This document shows positions 10,919 to 22,254 of a stretch of 64,000 bases of DNA, one piece after another; within the stretch, counting starts at the first letter, position 1, and the number at the start of each line of letters is the position of its first letter. Both the position numbers and the translations under genes were made by a program. The DNA is from Sclerurus mexicanus (Eukaryota; Chordata; Aves; Passeriformes; Furnariidae). Under the pieces are notes generated by a model, which saw nothing but the letters and a program-made list of their open reading frames with translations, did not search any database and was not told the DNA's origin. The DNA lies in assembly GCA_013396755.1 (NCBI GenBank), contig VWZF01006082.1, positions 562,197 to 626,196 on the forward strand. Reading direction: 5' to 3'.

Positions 10919-12610
10919 CAAACAAAGTATTTCCACATCCCTTTGATTTTCAATGTTGTGATTTTCTTGGCCCCCAGAGGACTCCCTAAGCTTCAGAAGT
11001 GAAAGGGCAGTGTAATAAATATCTTGAGGGTTACCAGATCTCTAGATATCACCCTTGTTTTGTAGATGAAGGGAGGGTAAACACAATTTGTGCAAAGAAA
11101 AAAAGGCCATAAGAGATGAAGACAATTTTAACAAGTTGAAAATGATGGGTATCTGTCCCTGAGGAGCACAGCCAGGCAGCTGGTGGGCACAGTGAGAAGG
11201 AGAGGAGGAGAGCTCCTCACCACAGCCAGCTGTCACATTGCCACAGTACCCCTTCCCGGGCTCACCTCCTGGGATGTCATCTGTACTCATTTCTTCACTC
11301 AGCACTAGCTCAGCACTCGCTGGGCTGGGGGGATGGAATGTGGGGCTCAGGTGACCCCCCTGCTCACCTGGCTTGCATTCCCAGCAGGCACCAGAGCTGC
11401 TCCAGCACCACCACTACCACGGTCCTGACCATTCCCAAATGTTCTGGTGTTCACAGAATCCAGGCTAAACCTGTAAGCCATTGCAGATAATTTCAGCCTC
11501 CAGTGAAAACATAAAGGCTGCCTAAAGTCCAACTGGGACTGGGATGCAGGAGCACACAACAGCATGTGCCACTTCCTCTGAGGTGCTTCCAAAGAGCTCT
11601 CCCTGCAGCCCTAGGGCCTGTCTGCACAGAGGAGTGCAGCAAAGGACAACACCCTCCTGTTTCAAGGCAGTCGAGACCCCAAAACCAGCTTGGATCCAAA
11701 AAGCCTATGAAGTGCTCTGCCTGATGAAGTCCACCTGGCATCTTTCCATGATTACATGGTTGTATAGGTTTGGGAAGAGAGTTTGTTTTTAGCTAGCCAC
11801 TTCAGACATAAGCTGCATAAACACGGTTCTGTGCAAATATATCTATAGCCTGTGCAAATATTAGGATACTACGCATGCAAACAACCATATCATTTAGTTC
11901 TCCTGAAAGTCAAAGGTCCCTGGAGCAAACACTGATAGTTGCCTATGTGAGAGTATGATGTTATTTTTTCAGTTAAATTTGAGATCAGCAATGAACACCA
12001 GTAAGACTTACCTTCCAAAGCTTTGGTTTCAAAACATATCACAGAGGCTGTCAAATTGGTCAGTTTATGTGGAGTTGGTCGTTGTTTACTGCAATAGAAT
12101 ATAGAACATATAGAATATACAATCAGCTAATGTCTTTGGACTTTATTTGGGTACTACCATGTTGAAATAAATTGGTTTAAGTAATTAATATAAAACCATG
12201 ATTGGAAAACATTTTTATCTTTCTTTTTGCTGCCTTTTGTTTTCCTGGAGTTTAAAATTGTCCTATTTGTGTGAGCTTTTCATTCAGCAGGAGAGATATT
12301 ACATGATTCTGCATCTTTTTATAGCAGGAGGTTGTACTGAAGGTAAATGCAGTTATAAATCTATCATGAGGTGTTTAAGTTTGTCACATCAAGTTGCTCC
12401 TAAAATAGCTGTGAGTCATTCATACTCCCTTTGGCATTTTTGCCCATTGGGAATCTACAAACACTCACTTACATACATTTTGATTTAATACTAGAATCAA
12501 ACCAAAACAGCAGGGCAGCAACTAGCCACTTCCAACTGGTTAAAATTTGGCAAGATTTTACTCTGATCGCTTAACACAACTGCCAGTCACCTGAGGCACC
12601 TGTGTGATTG
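10919..12610. other. Single-copy DNA with a GC-rich, CpG-poor patch, no gene seen
   Basis: About 11,140-11,720 is clearly GC-rich (one line counted at 63%). It has few CpG dinucleotides, so it is not a typical CpG island. Overlapping frames on both strands (for example 11,347-11,592 and 11,493-11,741 minus, 11,544-11,792 plus) match nothing I know. The rest is AT-rich without features. Confidence 0.5.
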
Positions 12611-12725
12611 CAGAATCACAGACTGTGCCAAGTTAGAAGGGACCCACAAGGATCATCAACTTTTACTCCTAGCCCTGCACAGGAACATCCCCAAGAGTCT
12701 GCTTGGCACTGTCAGGTGAAGTACC
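12611..12725 (-). mobile_element. Short CR1 3' end, minus orientation
   Basis: Starts with GCAGAATCACAGACTGTG (tail complement), then AGAAGGGACCCACAAGGATC and CCTAGCCCTGCACAGGAACA. This wording differs from the other copies and fits a separate CR1 subfamily whose terminal segment has 'cctggccctgcacagg'. Only about 115 bp remain. Confidence 0.8.
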
Positions 12726-13422
12726 AGCTATAACGCCTTTAAGCACTGCCACTGGTATTCATATCTTCTTTGGCTTTAGAAATGTATCAAGGTCTATTAA
12801 ATGTATAACAAAATTAATTCAGCTACATACAAACCCATGTAGTTCTGTAGTTTAACAGAACAAAGGAAACTGGGTATGTTCTGCAATTCAGGAGAAATAT
12901 CCCTGACTGTTGCATGCTGACCATTACATACCTAACAAAGAGATTTTTCCTGTTGTAGGACCTCCAGATTAAAGTTAAGATAGTGATATCTAGATCAATA
13001 CTAATGAGTAGTCTCTCTTATCTTTTGGCAGTAAGGAATCATATTTTTGGATGCTCAGTGAATGTAAGATATGATGAAGGAGCAGATATAAGAGTAGCTC
13101 CTGCTAAAATAAGTTGGATTTTTTTTTTGTACAGATGTCACTGGATCAAGATTTCATCAATATGTCAAATGTAACTGTTAGCAACAGAATTGAGAAGGAA
13201 GGTATTTCCCATTTCTCTGATCATTTGTGAGGTTATGGTTTATTTTCCAACCAAATAGGAACTGGAGAATCACATTTACTAAAATTTCTATTGTCCAGTA
13301 GCCCAAAGTATTTTTCTTTAGGCAGGGAGGAAAGAAGAAAAAGGAGGAAAAGTAAGATTAATAAAACAGAAATAAAACTGAACCAGGATACTGGCACAAA
13401 TGTAAAAAGGCAAGTAATATTT
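12726..13422. other. AT-rich single-copy DNA with a purine tract, no gene seen
   Basis: No coding or RNA gene seen. A 29-base uninterrupted purine tract lies at 13,324-13,352. A T run occurs near 13,120. Confidence 0.55.
13324..13352. repeat. 29-base polypurine tract
   Basis: Every base from 13,324 to 13,352 is A or G (AGGGAGGAAAGAAGAAAAAG at its start). Such tracts can form unusual DNA structure, but nothing here indicates a role. Confidence 0.85.
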
Positions 13423-13925
13423 TCATAGAATCACAGAATCGTTTGGCTTAAAAGGAACCTACCTTTAAACGTCATCTGGTCCAACTCCCCTGCCATGGGC
13501 AGAGACACCTTCCACTAGACCAGATTGTTCAAAGGCCCATCCAACCTGGTTTGAACAATTCCAGTGATGGGGCATCTACAACTTCTCTGGGCAATTTGTT
13601 CCAGTGCCTCGCTACCTTTATAATAAACAAAAGTGATCCTTATATCTAACCTAAATCTACACTCTTTTAGTTTAAAATCATTACCCCTTGTCCTATCACA
13701 GCAAGTGCTACTAAAAAGTTTGTTCCCACCTTTCTTATAAAGCCCCATTTAAGTATTGAAAAGCTGTAATAAGATCTTCTCCAGGCTGAACAACCCCAAT
13801 TTTCTTGGCCTGTTTCATAAGAGAAGTGTTCCAGAACTCTGACTATTTTCATGGTCCTCCTCTGGACCTGCTTCAGCAGGTTCACATTCTTCTTATGTTG
13901 GGGCCCCAGAGCTGGATGCAGCTCT
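13423..13925 (-). mobile_element. CR1 fragment with ORF2 C-terminus, minus orientation
   Basis: Starts with CATAGAATCACAGAATC (tail complement), then the 3' UTR blocks CATCTGGTCCAACTCCCC and GCCCATCCAACCTGG. The minus-strand frame from 14,026 down to 13,667 includes LGPQHKKNVNLLKQVQRRTM and VLEHFSYE, the CR1 ORF2 stretch just before the C-terminus; frameshifts break it after that. The upstream part of that frame (beyond about 13,925) is not CR1. This is a 5'-truncated, inactive copy. Confidence 0.9.
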
Positions 13926-16204
13926 GATTTTAGACAAAACTTCTTGTTATTAGTTAATGGCATGAGAATCCTATATAGGATGAGTCTAGGAATGATGGAA
14001 GGGAGAGCTAATGGCATGGCCAGCATTTCTTTCCTGGATTCTTTTTAACTTTTCCCAGTATCATGTGGTGATAAAAGGTGTATTAGGTTCTCTCAGGAGA
14101 TTTGGTTCTGTCTATAGGTGCCTAAAAGATGGAATTTAACCGTGCCTATATTCATAGATACGTTTCAGTTTCAGCTGACTTCTGTATGGTTCACTAGCTG
14201 CATGCAAAACCAGAATTTAATGGCAAAACTTTTGTATATACAGTGGGAGTAAAAGAAGGAAATGTAGGTCAAAACCAACAAAACCTAGCTGAGATTTCTC
14301 CTGTTTTGTTTCACCCCCACCTTTTCATGGCATAGTGTACAGGAAAACTCCTGGACTAAAACCAATCCCCATCCATCATTTAGAAAATGCAGAAGCCAAA
14401 GTGCTGTGGGAAAATGCAAAGGTCTGTTTTTTTGACCTGTGCTTGGATTTAACAACAGCTGGGATTTTCCTAGCAGATAAGCCAGAGCAAAAAATATTAT
14501 ACCGGGGATATTTGGGACAGAGACACTGGAAAAAAATAATTAAAGATCACAGATCTATCAAATATTGGGCAATGCAGTTTTACAGCTTGAGATCTGGGAA
14601 TTTCATTATTTCCTTAGAAGCCAATTATACCAACATAAATTACTTTTACATTAATTCATGTATTTTTCATAGAAGGGTTAGAAAATTCTAAAAGAAAAGT
14701 TAAAGAGTACATTTAGGGTTTTCCAGTTGTTTCAAAAATTTTGTCTTAATCCAGAATTGGTCACTACATACTTTATAAAATAAATGCATTGAAGGCAGAT
14801 ATGTGTATTATGTGCTATACAGTAGTCAAGTATCTGTCAAAAAGAAAAAAAATGTACTTGGAGAAAAAAATGCCTTTCTACTAAAGAAAATTAAGGTTCA
14901 TATGTCATTGAAGTTTATTAAAGCTGGGCTTAATGTCATGTTTTTCCATGATCCGTCAGATTCCAGTAAAAGATTGATTGGTTTTTTTCCCAACAATTAA
15001 ACTCCCCTGCTTTCTCACAATCATGCAGAATGATACCAGGTAGGTTAGTAATAAATTGCTTAAATTTTTTCTGACCATGAGGTCTGTTGGTTTTGTAACA
15101 CTAAGCATTTTCTTTCTTTTCTCTGTCATGTATTTTTGGCTATGATAAGCCATATGGAGGATGTCGTGTATTTGCTGTATGACAAATTTGCTATTCTTAA
15201 GGAAAACCACACTAGCTATGTTGGAGGCAGAATATGTGGGCAGAGGCCACTATTCTGTGGCTTTACTTTCAACTTTTTCTGGTCATTGCATACAAAGACA
15301 AAAAATTTTGCAGACAAAGCTATTTCTGTGAATAACTGATATATTTTTCTTTGGGTGGATAATAGAAAAAAGCCCCCAGCAGAAAAACCAGCAGCACTGC
15401 AAAGCAAGCAGTTGCAAGTGATTAAATGAATGACTGAATGAACACTTCATTTTTTCCCCTTGTGAAGCACTACACACCATAACCCTTTTACTCTTTAGCT
15501 TCATGCCCACTCTTGTCTTCCTCTTCCAAATCTTTTCACCAGTTTCTTTGAGTGGTTCATTGGAGTTCTTGGAGGATATGACTCTTCTGAGTTGGCACCC
15601 TGGGAGCTGCCTGTGGTCAGTGCAAGAGGGACAGAGAGCTGCGACTCAAGAGGGCAGTTTCAGCAGGTCCTAAAACAGGTGTTCAAGAGAGGTGAATGAA
15701 TTCCCCTCTAAAGGCTTCTGGTATTCTTTTAAGTAGAGACTGAAAGGTTAAGCCAGCCCATTTTTTAGGCATATGAAGATGGTTTCCACTTGGAGTAAGC
15801 ACTGTGGGCATAAATAACCCATCCTGAACTGATGAAGCCTGTAATTCATCTGGGCTTTAGCCAGTCTGAGATTTAGAGATCTGGTTGTCATAGCAGTTGA
15901 GAAGAGCTTCAAAGCAGCTATTTCGCACTTAAGCACAAATTCAAAGTTTGAAGGCTTCCAAATTAATAATTTCCAGATGGCATGAGAAGATCTGCTAATA
16001 AAATTCTTTTTACTTCTTCTTTCACTTCTGTAGTTTTAAGTAAAGCATGGGAAACCAGCTCAGACCGGACATCTAGCCTTTACACTGATACAGTTATGTC
16101 CATTTTTCATTCATATTTCTAGTTGCAAGAAAGCCTGTGAGCTGACTTGGTGAGTCCCATATGCAGAGTGACTGTTGTATACTTCTCACAGACAACATTC
16201 GTGA
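13926..16204. other. AT-rich single-copy DNA, no gene seen
   Basis: Contains a 118-codon plus-strand frame at 14,335-14,691 (starts MYRKTPGLKPIP) that matches no family I know and has no visible splice or promoter context. The remaining text has no recognisable repeat. Confidence 0.5.
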
Positions 16205-17165
16205 TCATAGAATCATAGGATCATTGAGGTTAGAAAAGACCTCTGAGATCATAAAGTCCAACCACTAACCTAGCATGTCCATGTTCACTATTAAACCCAT
16301 GACTCCAAGTGTCACATCCACACACCTTCTGAACACTTCCAGGAATGGTGATTTCACCTCCTCCATGCGAAGCCTATTCCAATGCTTGATCACCCTTTCA
16401 GTGAAGAAATATTTTCTAATATCTAATCTAAGCCTCACCTGGCACAACTTGAGGGTGTTTCTTTTTGTCCTGTCACTGGAGAGAAGAGACTGATCCCCAC
16501 ATCCTACAACATCCTTTCAGACAGTCATGGAGAGTGATAAGATCTCCTCTGCACCTCCTTTTCTCCAGGCTAAACAATCCCAGCTCTCTCAGCTGCTCCT
16601 CATATGACTTACTCTCCAGACCCTTCCCCAGCTCCATTGTCCTTCTCTGGACACACTACAGCAACTCAATGCCTTTCTTGTGATGAGGGGCCCAGAACTG
16701 AACACAGGATTCAAGGTGTGGCCTGAATACACAGGGAGAATCACTTCTCTAGTCCTGCTATTCCTGATACAGGCCAGGATGCCATTGGCCTTCTTGGCCA
16801 CTTGAGCACACTGCTGGCTCATGTTCAGTATCTGTGGACAAGCACCGCCAGGTCCTTTCCTGCCAAACAGCTTTTGAACCACTCTTCCCCAAACCTGTAG
16901 TGATACATGAGGTTGTTTTGACTGAAGTGTGGGTTTTGGCACTTTGCCTTATTGAACCTCATACAACTGGCCTCAGCCCATTGATCCAACCTGTCCAGAT
17001 CCCTCTGCATATCCTTCCTACCCTCCGGCAGATCAGCACACTCACCTAACTTGCTGTCGCCTTCAAACTGACCAAGACTGCCCTTGATCCCCAATCCAAA
17101 TCATTGATAAAGAGACTAAATAGGACTTTCCCCAAAACTGAGCACTGGGAAACACCACTGACTGG
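16205..17165 (-). mobile_element. CR1 fragment with partial reverse transcriptase, minus orientation
   Basis: Starts with ATCATAGAATCATAGGATCA (tail complement) and GACCTCTGAGATCATAAAGT. On the reverse strand it continues through the 3' UTR, the ORF2 C-terminus and the last third of the reverse transcriptase. It fades near 17,165 at CACCACTGACTGGTC, text typical of the region just before the catalytic box. It is nearly 1 kb, the second-longest copy here apart from the 36 kb one. Frameshifts split the coding part. Confidence 0.92.
16589..17094 (-). pseudogene. CR1 ORF2 remnant (reverse transcriptase end and C-terminal region)
   Basis: Two overlapping minus-strand frames carry it. The one at 17,094-16,825 reads GQFEGDSKLGECADLPEGRK then DLDRLDQWAEASCMRFNKAK, the post-catalytic part of the CR1 reverse transcriptase. 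The one at 16,942-16,589 continues with LNMSQQCAQVAKKANGILAC. The catalytic FADD box is changed to FEGD, and the two frames are shifted relative to each other, so this is a dead copy. Not a host gene. Confidence 0.88.
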
Positions 17166-17484
17166 TCTGGTGGGAGTGAAAGATCATTTGTGCAAAGAAT
17201 TCAGTGTTTTTTCAATATGTGCTGTCAGGCTTTAGTTAGTCCAGTCTTTTTGGCTTCTGTCCCACTGATGGGCAGGTAGGAAATTTTATGTCTTCCTGAC
17301 ATCAGTAGTAGCTGATCAGTAGTAGTAGTAACAGCTGAAGTCGCTGCCCTCCTCTCCTGCTCTTCTCTGTGGCACCTTACATGTGTTGAGAAGTGTGGCT
17401 GTACATTGGGAAAACATTGCTGTTTATACAGCTCACTCTTTCGCTGCTTTCTTCCCATTACTGCAGTTGTAAATGTCTTTATTA

Positions 17485-17500
17485 TCTATATATATATATA
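17485..17500. repeat. TA dinucleotide microsatellite (about 8 units)
   Basis: The run CTATATATATATATA lies between TTTATTAT and GAAACC. Short and probably polymorphic. Confidence 0.8.
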
Positions 17501-20180
17501 GAAACCTCAGTAAAGAAATTCCTTCACAGACCAAGTACCGAGGGACCAGGGGTGAAGGAGTGAGCTGCTTTGTCTCACATTTCTTCAGAGCTGGGGCCAC
17601 TTGAGCTGTGGGAACTTGAGCTGAACAAAGCTTCCTGGAGATAAACTTCTGATCTTGCACAGGTTGGGATTGCTGCCTGAGAGACAGCAGATGCCTCTGG
17701 CTGGAAATTGTTCTCCTAAAGACCATTTCAGCACTTCAGGTCCTTGGATTCCCTGCCTACAAAGTCTCCCATAAGAAACTTCTAAGCCTTGCATTGGTAA
17801 AGCAGACCTGTGTATAGACTGGGTACTGAAGTCTTGTGTATTTTTTAATAGCTCATAAAAAAAAACAACAACCACACCACAAAATAAAAAGGGATATCAG
17901 CTTGGTTTTGGTTTTGTTGTTTGTTTTTTTAAAAAATTTATTTTTCATTTTATTACACAATTCAAGTGGCTCTAAGACAATTGAAAGAATGTAGACAGAA
18001 ACTGCAAAAATTAACCCTGCTGCAAATGCTAATACAGTGACTTGAACTGTAAGCCTCTTTTAGGCTCATGCATATTCTTTTCTTAAAATGTGTGTGAAAA
18101 TATGTATGTGTTCCTTCCCTCCTTACCCAAGATATTCACAGTATTGTTCCTTGCATTAAAAATTCCCTTCTTCTTCCTTTGACCATTTTTTGACATAGAC
18201 CCCTTGAAATAAAGAAATCAGAAAAAAAAAGTAGTGAAAGAATACTGGTAAGGGCTCCTGTCCTGTCATCTGGGGATTATTAGTTTACAAACCCTCAACC
18301 TTTGACCTGGTATTTTTGCTGAAGTCTGAGTGAAGAACAAGCTCCCTTTGAAGCTCTCCACATCATGTCCCGAGGAATGCAGGATCGCTGGCACTTTGAC
18401 TGTTGAAAGCCTGGATGAGTTATTGTAGCAGGTTTCACTGGCTCAGGATGGGGGCAGGGCTCTTTCCCCTTATGAACAATTAGGAGGGATCCATCTCATC
18501 TAATTTTTTTCCTCTGTAAAAGCTGCCTATCTATTCTCAGCATTCATCAAACCACCCTCCATGGAGACATGTAAGCACCCAGAGAGAGCTTTTCAGCTGA
18601 CATGATAGGATGTGCCTGGAGGTGATTATTTCTCTCTGCTGAATGCAAAGGGAGGCCATACAGATGAAGTCTGATCAGACAAAATCAGCCAAGAAAAGGC
18701 TCCAGCTTATACACACAGTTTGAAACAAGGCCAAAATCTTATTTCTTCAGTGTTTGCAAAAACTCTCTGTTACCCAGCACCACCGCACTCAGCAGCCCAG
18801 ACAAAGGATTTGGGAATAAAGAACACTCCTGCCTAAGAAATATCTTCATCTATACATTTTTAGACAGGTTGGTATAAACCATTAAAAACATAATCTTGAG
18901 GGTCTTTTTTCTTTCTTGTTCCAAATAAACAAAGAAGACCAAGAAAATCTTATTTCTTATCATTTGCAAAAATTAGTGAAATCTTAGTACTGTAAACAGA
19001 ATTGCCAACTTTCATATTTTCTGACAGATCTCACAAGAATTCACACTACTTACAATTGTCCTGAAATCATCAAATATGCAAGAATTTTTTTTAAGTAAGA
19101 GGAAATAGTATGTTAGTCATTATAATTGCAGAGAAAAGGTAAAATACGCATATGACTGAAGTGCACTTTAAAAAGAAATAAATGTTAGAATAACATATTA
19201 ATTACATTTATATGTTCAATCTGTTCTATTTCATTTTGTTCTGTTCAGCTTTCTTCTATTCTACGTATTTAAATTAAGACTCAGCCAGCAGGTAATGTGT
19301 ACATGTTTTCCGAGCAGGGAATAAATTACTTAAAACAAGATCAAAATCACAAGCAGTGCATATAAAAGCAATCATGCATGAAGAAATAAATGTATTCCAG
19401 AGGAGATATGCAAGAGAAACAGCAGTTTCCCAATTGCTTTACTGTGTATCTTAAATATGCTACTTCAAGGAACTATATTTTCCCACAACTACATATATCA
19501 ATAAGCATATTTTTCAGAGATATGAGCTTCATTCCGATCAGTTTGTGCAGAGGCAAGAAAGATATTGGGTAAAAAGACGTAGAGGCATTGTTCATGTTGC
19601 ATTATATTTGTAGCCACTTTACTACTTGGAAAATTAAGAATTTTTACTTGGATTATTCATTCCTACTTTGAAAAAAGACAAAATGGTTACCCTCTAACAA
19701 GGACCTAGCATGTGTATCATACTCTTAAAAATCTGGGACTTATTGAGTTTGAAAGAAGAGTCCCTTTTTGAAAACAGTCCAGAGTACTTCCCACTTGTCC
19801 CTGCTTTGTTCAATAGGGAATCCTGGTTTAAGGCATTACAATACATGAAGTTAAAAGACATGGGGCAGTGGGCACAAGAGCTGTGTGTGGTGGGAGCACC
19901 ACAACCCTGGATCAGCCTGGAGCAAGGCATGGCCGCATGTGCACAGCTAGGTCCCTCAAGCCTGGGACATCACGCAGCTCTTCTCTCCTCACAGCCTTTC
20001 TCTTCAACAGCTGCCAGGTATAATAAGGCTTCCAATTTGTAGCACAGTCTGAATGACAAATCACTGTATGTTTTACCCAGGAAATATCCCCAAAACAGAC
20101 AGGAATTCATGGTATTGCCCAAGACAACCTCACTAACGTATGGAGGTTGAAATGGGCACAGTGCTGTCAAATGTGTTAAA

Positions 20181-20202
20181 AGAATACTAACAGAATACTA
20201 AC
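20181..20202. repeat. Two-copy 11-bp tandem repeat
   Basis: AGAATACTAAC occurs twice without a gap; a third unit begins (AGAAA) and diverges. Confidence 0.75.
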
Positions 20203-21475
20203 AGAAATGACACAAACGTCTCAATGAGTGCAGCTGAACACCTTTTAACCAAGGGGGAGCTGGAAGTAGTAGCAATGTCCTAGAAGACATAAACCCCCAT
20301 AGCTACCAGGATTTATTTGGTTTTAACACATCTTTAATATATTAAAAAAAAACCTGAACAAAATGGTGACCTGTTATGTTTGTGTGTTTTGGGCAAATGT
20401 GTAGTTCTTGTAAGAAAGGGGGAAAATAAAAGCTGTAGCTTCAAAGACAGAAGGCTTGCTAGTAGGTAACTATAATGCACTGATATTTTCTTGAACCTTG
20501 ACCCTGTGACACAGCAGGTAGGAAGACTCTTGAGAGAGTCAAGAAGACTTTTCTATTTGAAAAATAACACTGTTTTTACCATTCATCCTGAAAAACCATG
20601 TGTGTTTTGTTTGAATGAGTTTTGTTGGCTGCAGTATGCTCTCTGTCATGGCATTACCACCATTGCTTTAGAAAGAAAAAAGATAGGTATGAAAGATTCC
20701 TGTCTTTGTTTTAGTATCAAATGAAGACTGATGGTGGCTCTAAGGTATGATATGGTTAATGTGGATGTGTCATCTGGAACTGGGATTCATCCTACCTGGC
20801 TGGAGATGTCCGTCATAAAGACATTTGTACCTGGTTTGCTCACACATTCCTCTCTTCACAGACAGAGAAAAGAAAGAGGGACTCAGCATTTGGCTCTTGC
20901 AATATTCATAGAAACATACCTTATGAAAGGAGTTACCTATTTCCAGACAAGTTTCATCTGCTAATTCCTTGCTAGGTAATACAGCAAGATGAAGAACTCA
21001 GATGTAAACACCTGCATCTGGTCGAATAAATCTGAGCATCCTGTTGACTGAATTTCTATGGTAGTGTAGAAAAACTGCATTGATATCTGCAAAAAGATGA
21101 AAGGGCTTAGAAGGTAACTGGAATTTTCAAATATGCCTACCTCATTTAAGAGTACAAAAACAAAGTTCCTGGGAAAAAGTCTTCCATCTTGGTATAATGT
21201 ATTTCAACATTTTTTCAAATGTCTTCTTTTATCCTGGATATGGATCTTGCCAAGAAGAAGAAATAAATCAGTGGCTGCTGTGCTCCTGAATTGTTTATCT
21301 TTTCTTTTTTTTTTTCTCAGAAGTCTACCTATTCTCCTACATCTTTTCTTTTCTTTTGTTCCTGACTTGTTGCTTGATAACCTTAATTTGTGATTGCTAC
21401 TTCAATTTAAAACTCAGAATCCGAATGGAGCAGACAAATGGCTGGTGTAACTGACAGGTCAGTGTTGCACATACT

Positions 21476-21500
21476 GGATATGGTCCCAGAGACCATATCC
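21476..21500. other. Perfect 10-bp-stem hairpin
   Basis: GGATATGGTC (21,476-21,485) and GACCATATCC (21,491-21,500) are exact reverse complements with the 5-base loop CCAGA. A perfect 10-bp stem with a short loop is less common than the other inverted repeats here. The flanks do not extend it into a miRNA-length precursor, and there is no T run that would end an RNA polymerase III transcript directly after it. Confidence 0.75.
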
Positions 21501-22221
21501 AATGGGTGGAATGCTTATTCTGACATAGAGAGTGCAGTTTTGTTGCTGTGCCTGCCCTGAAACTATTGGACACAAATCCTGGTGCCCTTATTTGTTTTAT
21601 CGCACTTGTTACTGAACCACTCCTGTCCTACACTGCAACTGCAATGCACTGCTTTAAAATGTAACCTTCACTACAAAAAAGTATACATACTTTACACAAT
21701 TCCAAAGCAAGTCCCAAGAGATTTAGGCTACATTTTCTTGTCATCTCAAAGCAGTTTTGTTCATGTCTTCCAATTAAATTTTCTGTACTATTTCTTGCTT
21801 GATGTGACTGTACTAAGAAACAGATAAAAATCACTATGGACTGGCTAGAGCATAACACTTAAAACAGTAATATTAAAGAGTTAAAAGCAATGTGCAGAGA
21901 GGAAAGCTTTTAAAGGAAAGGGGCCAGGTGAAAAAGAAATATAGTGCATCATGCACAGAGAATGTGTTTATTGGAGTGGTCCCAGAACCAGATCAAAGAT
22001 ATTGCAATAGTGGCTGGAATCCATAAAGTGTTTTTAGTGTCATAAATGTTTCACAAATCCTTGCAGGGACATCTAGGATGTTCTTTCTAGTATCATATTA
22101 AAAGAGGGAGAAAAAGATACAGAAAAACAATACAGACCAGAAGTTGTTAAACCTCTGATCAAGATTTCCTGCATCTTATAAAAGACTAGAAGGCAGTTGC
22201 TTCAAGTATGAATTCTGACAT

Positions 22222-22254
22222 GAAGGAAGAAAGGAGAAAGGAAAAAGAAAAAGG
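22222..22254. repeat. 33-base polypurine tract
   Basis: Only A and G from 22,222 to 22,254, based on GAAGGAAG and GAAAGG units. It sits within a minus-strand frame whose pyrimidine-rich text gives an F-rich peptide; that frame is a by-product. Confidence 0.85.

Larger units (their letters stand above)
17166..21475. other. AT-rich single-copy DNA, no gene seen
   Basis: Holds a short AGT-rich trinucleotide run near 17,307-17,330, a TA dinucleotide run at 17,485-17,500, T/A-rich text around 17,860-17,945 and an 11-bp tandem pair at 20,181-20,202. Frames are short and unrecognised. No CR1 was seen. Confidence 0.5.

Noticed and set aside
11328..11346. G-rich run near 11,330 (GGG, GGGGGG, GG, GGGG)
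   Set aside because: It lacks four separate runs of at least three G.
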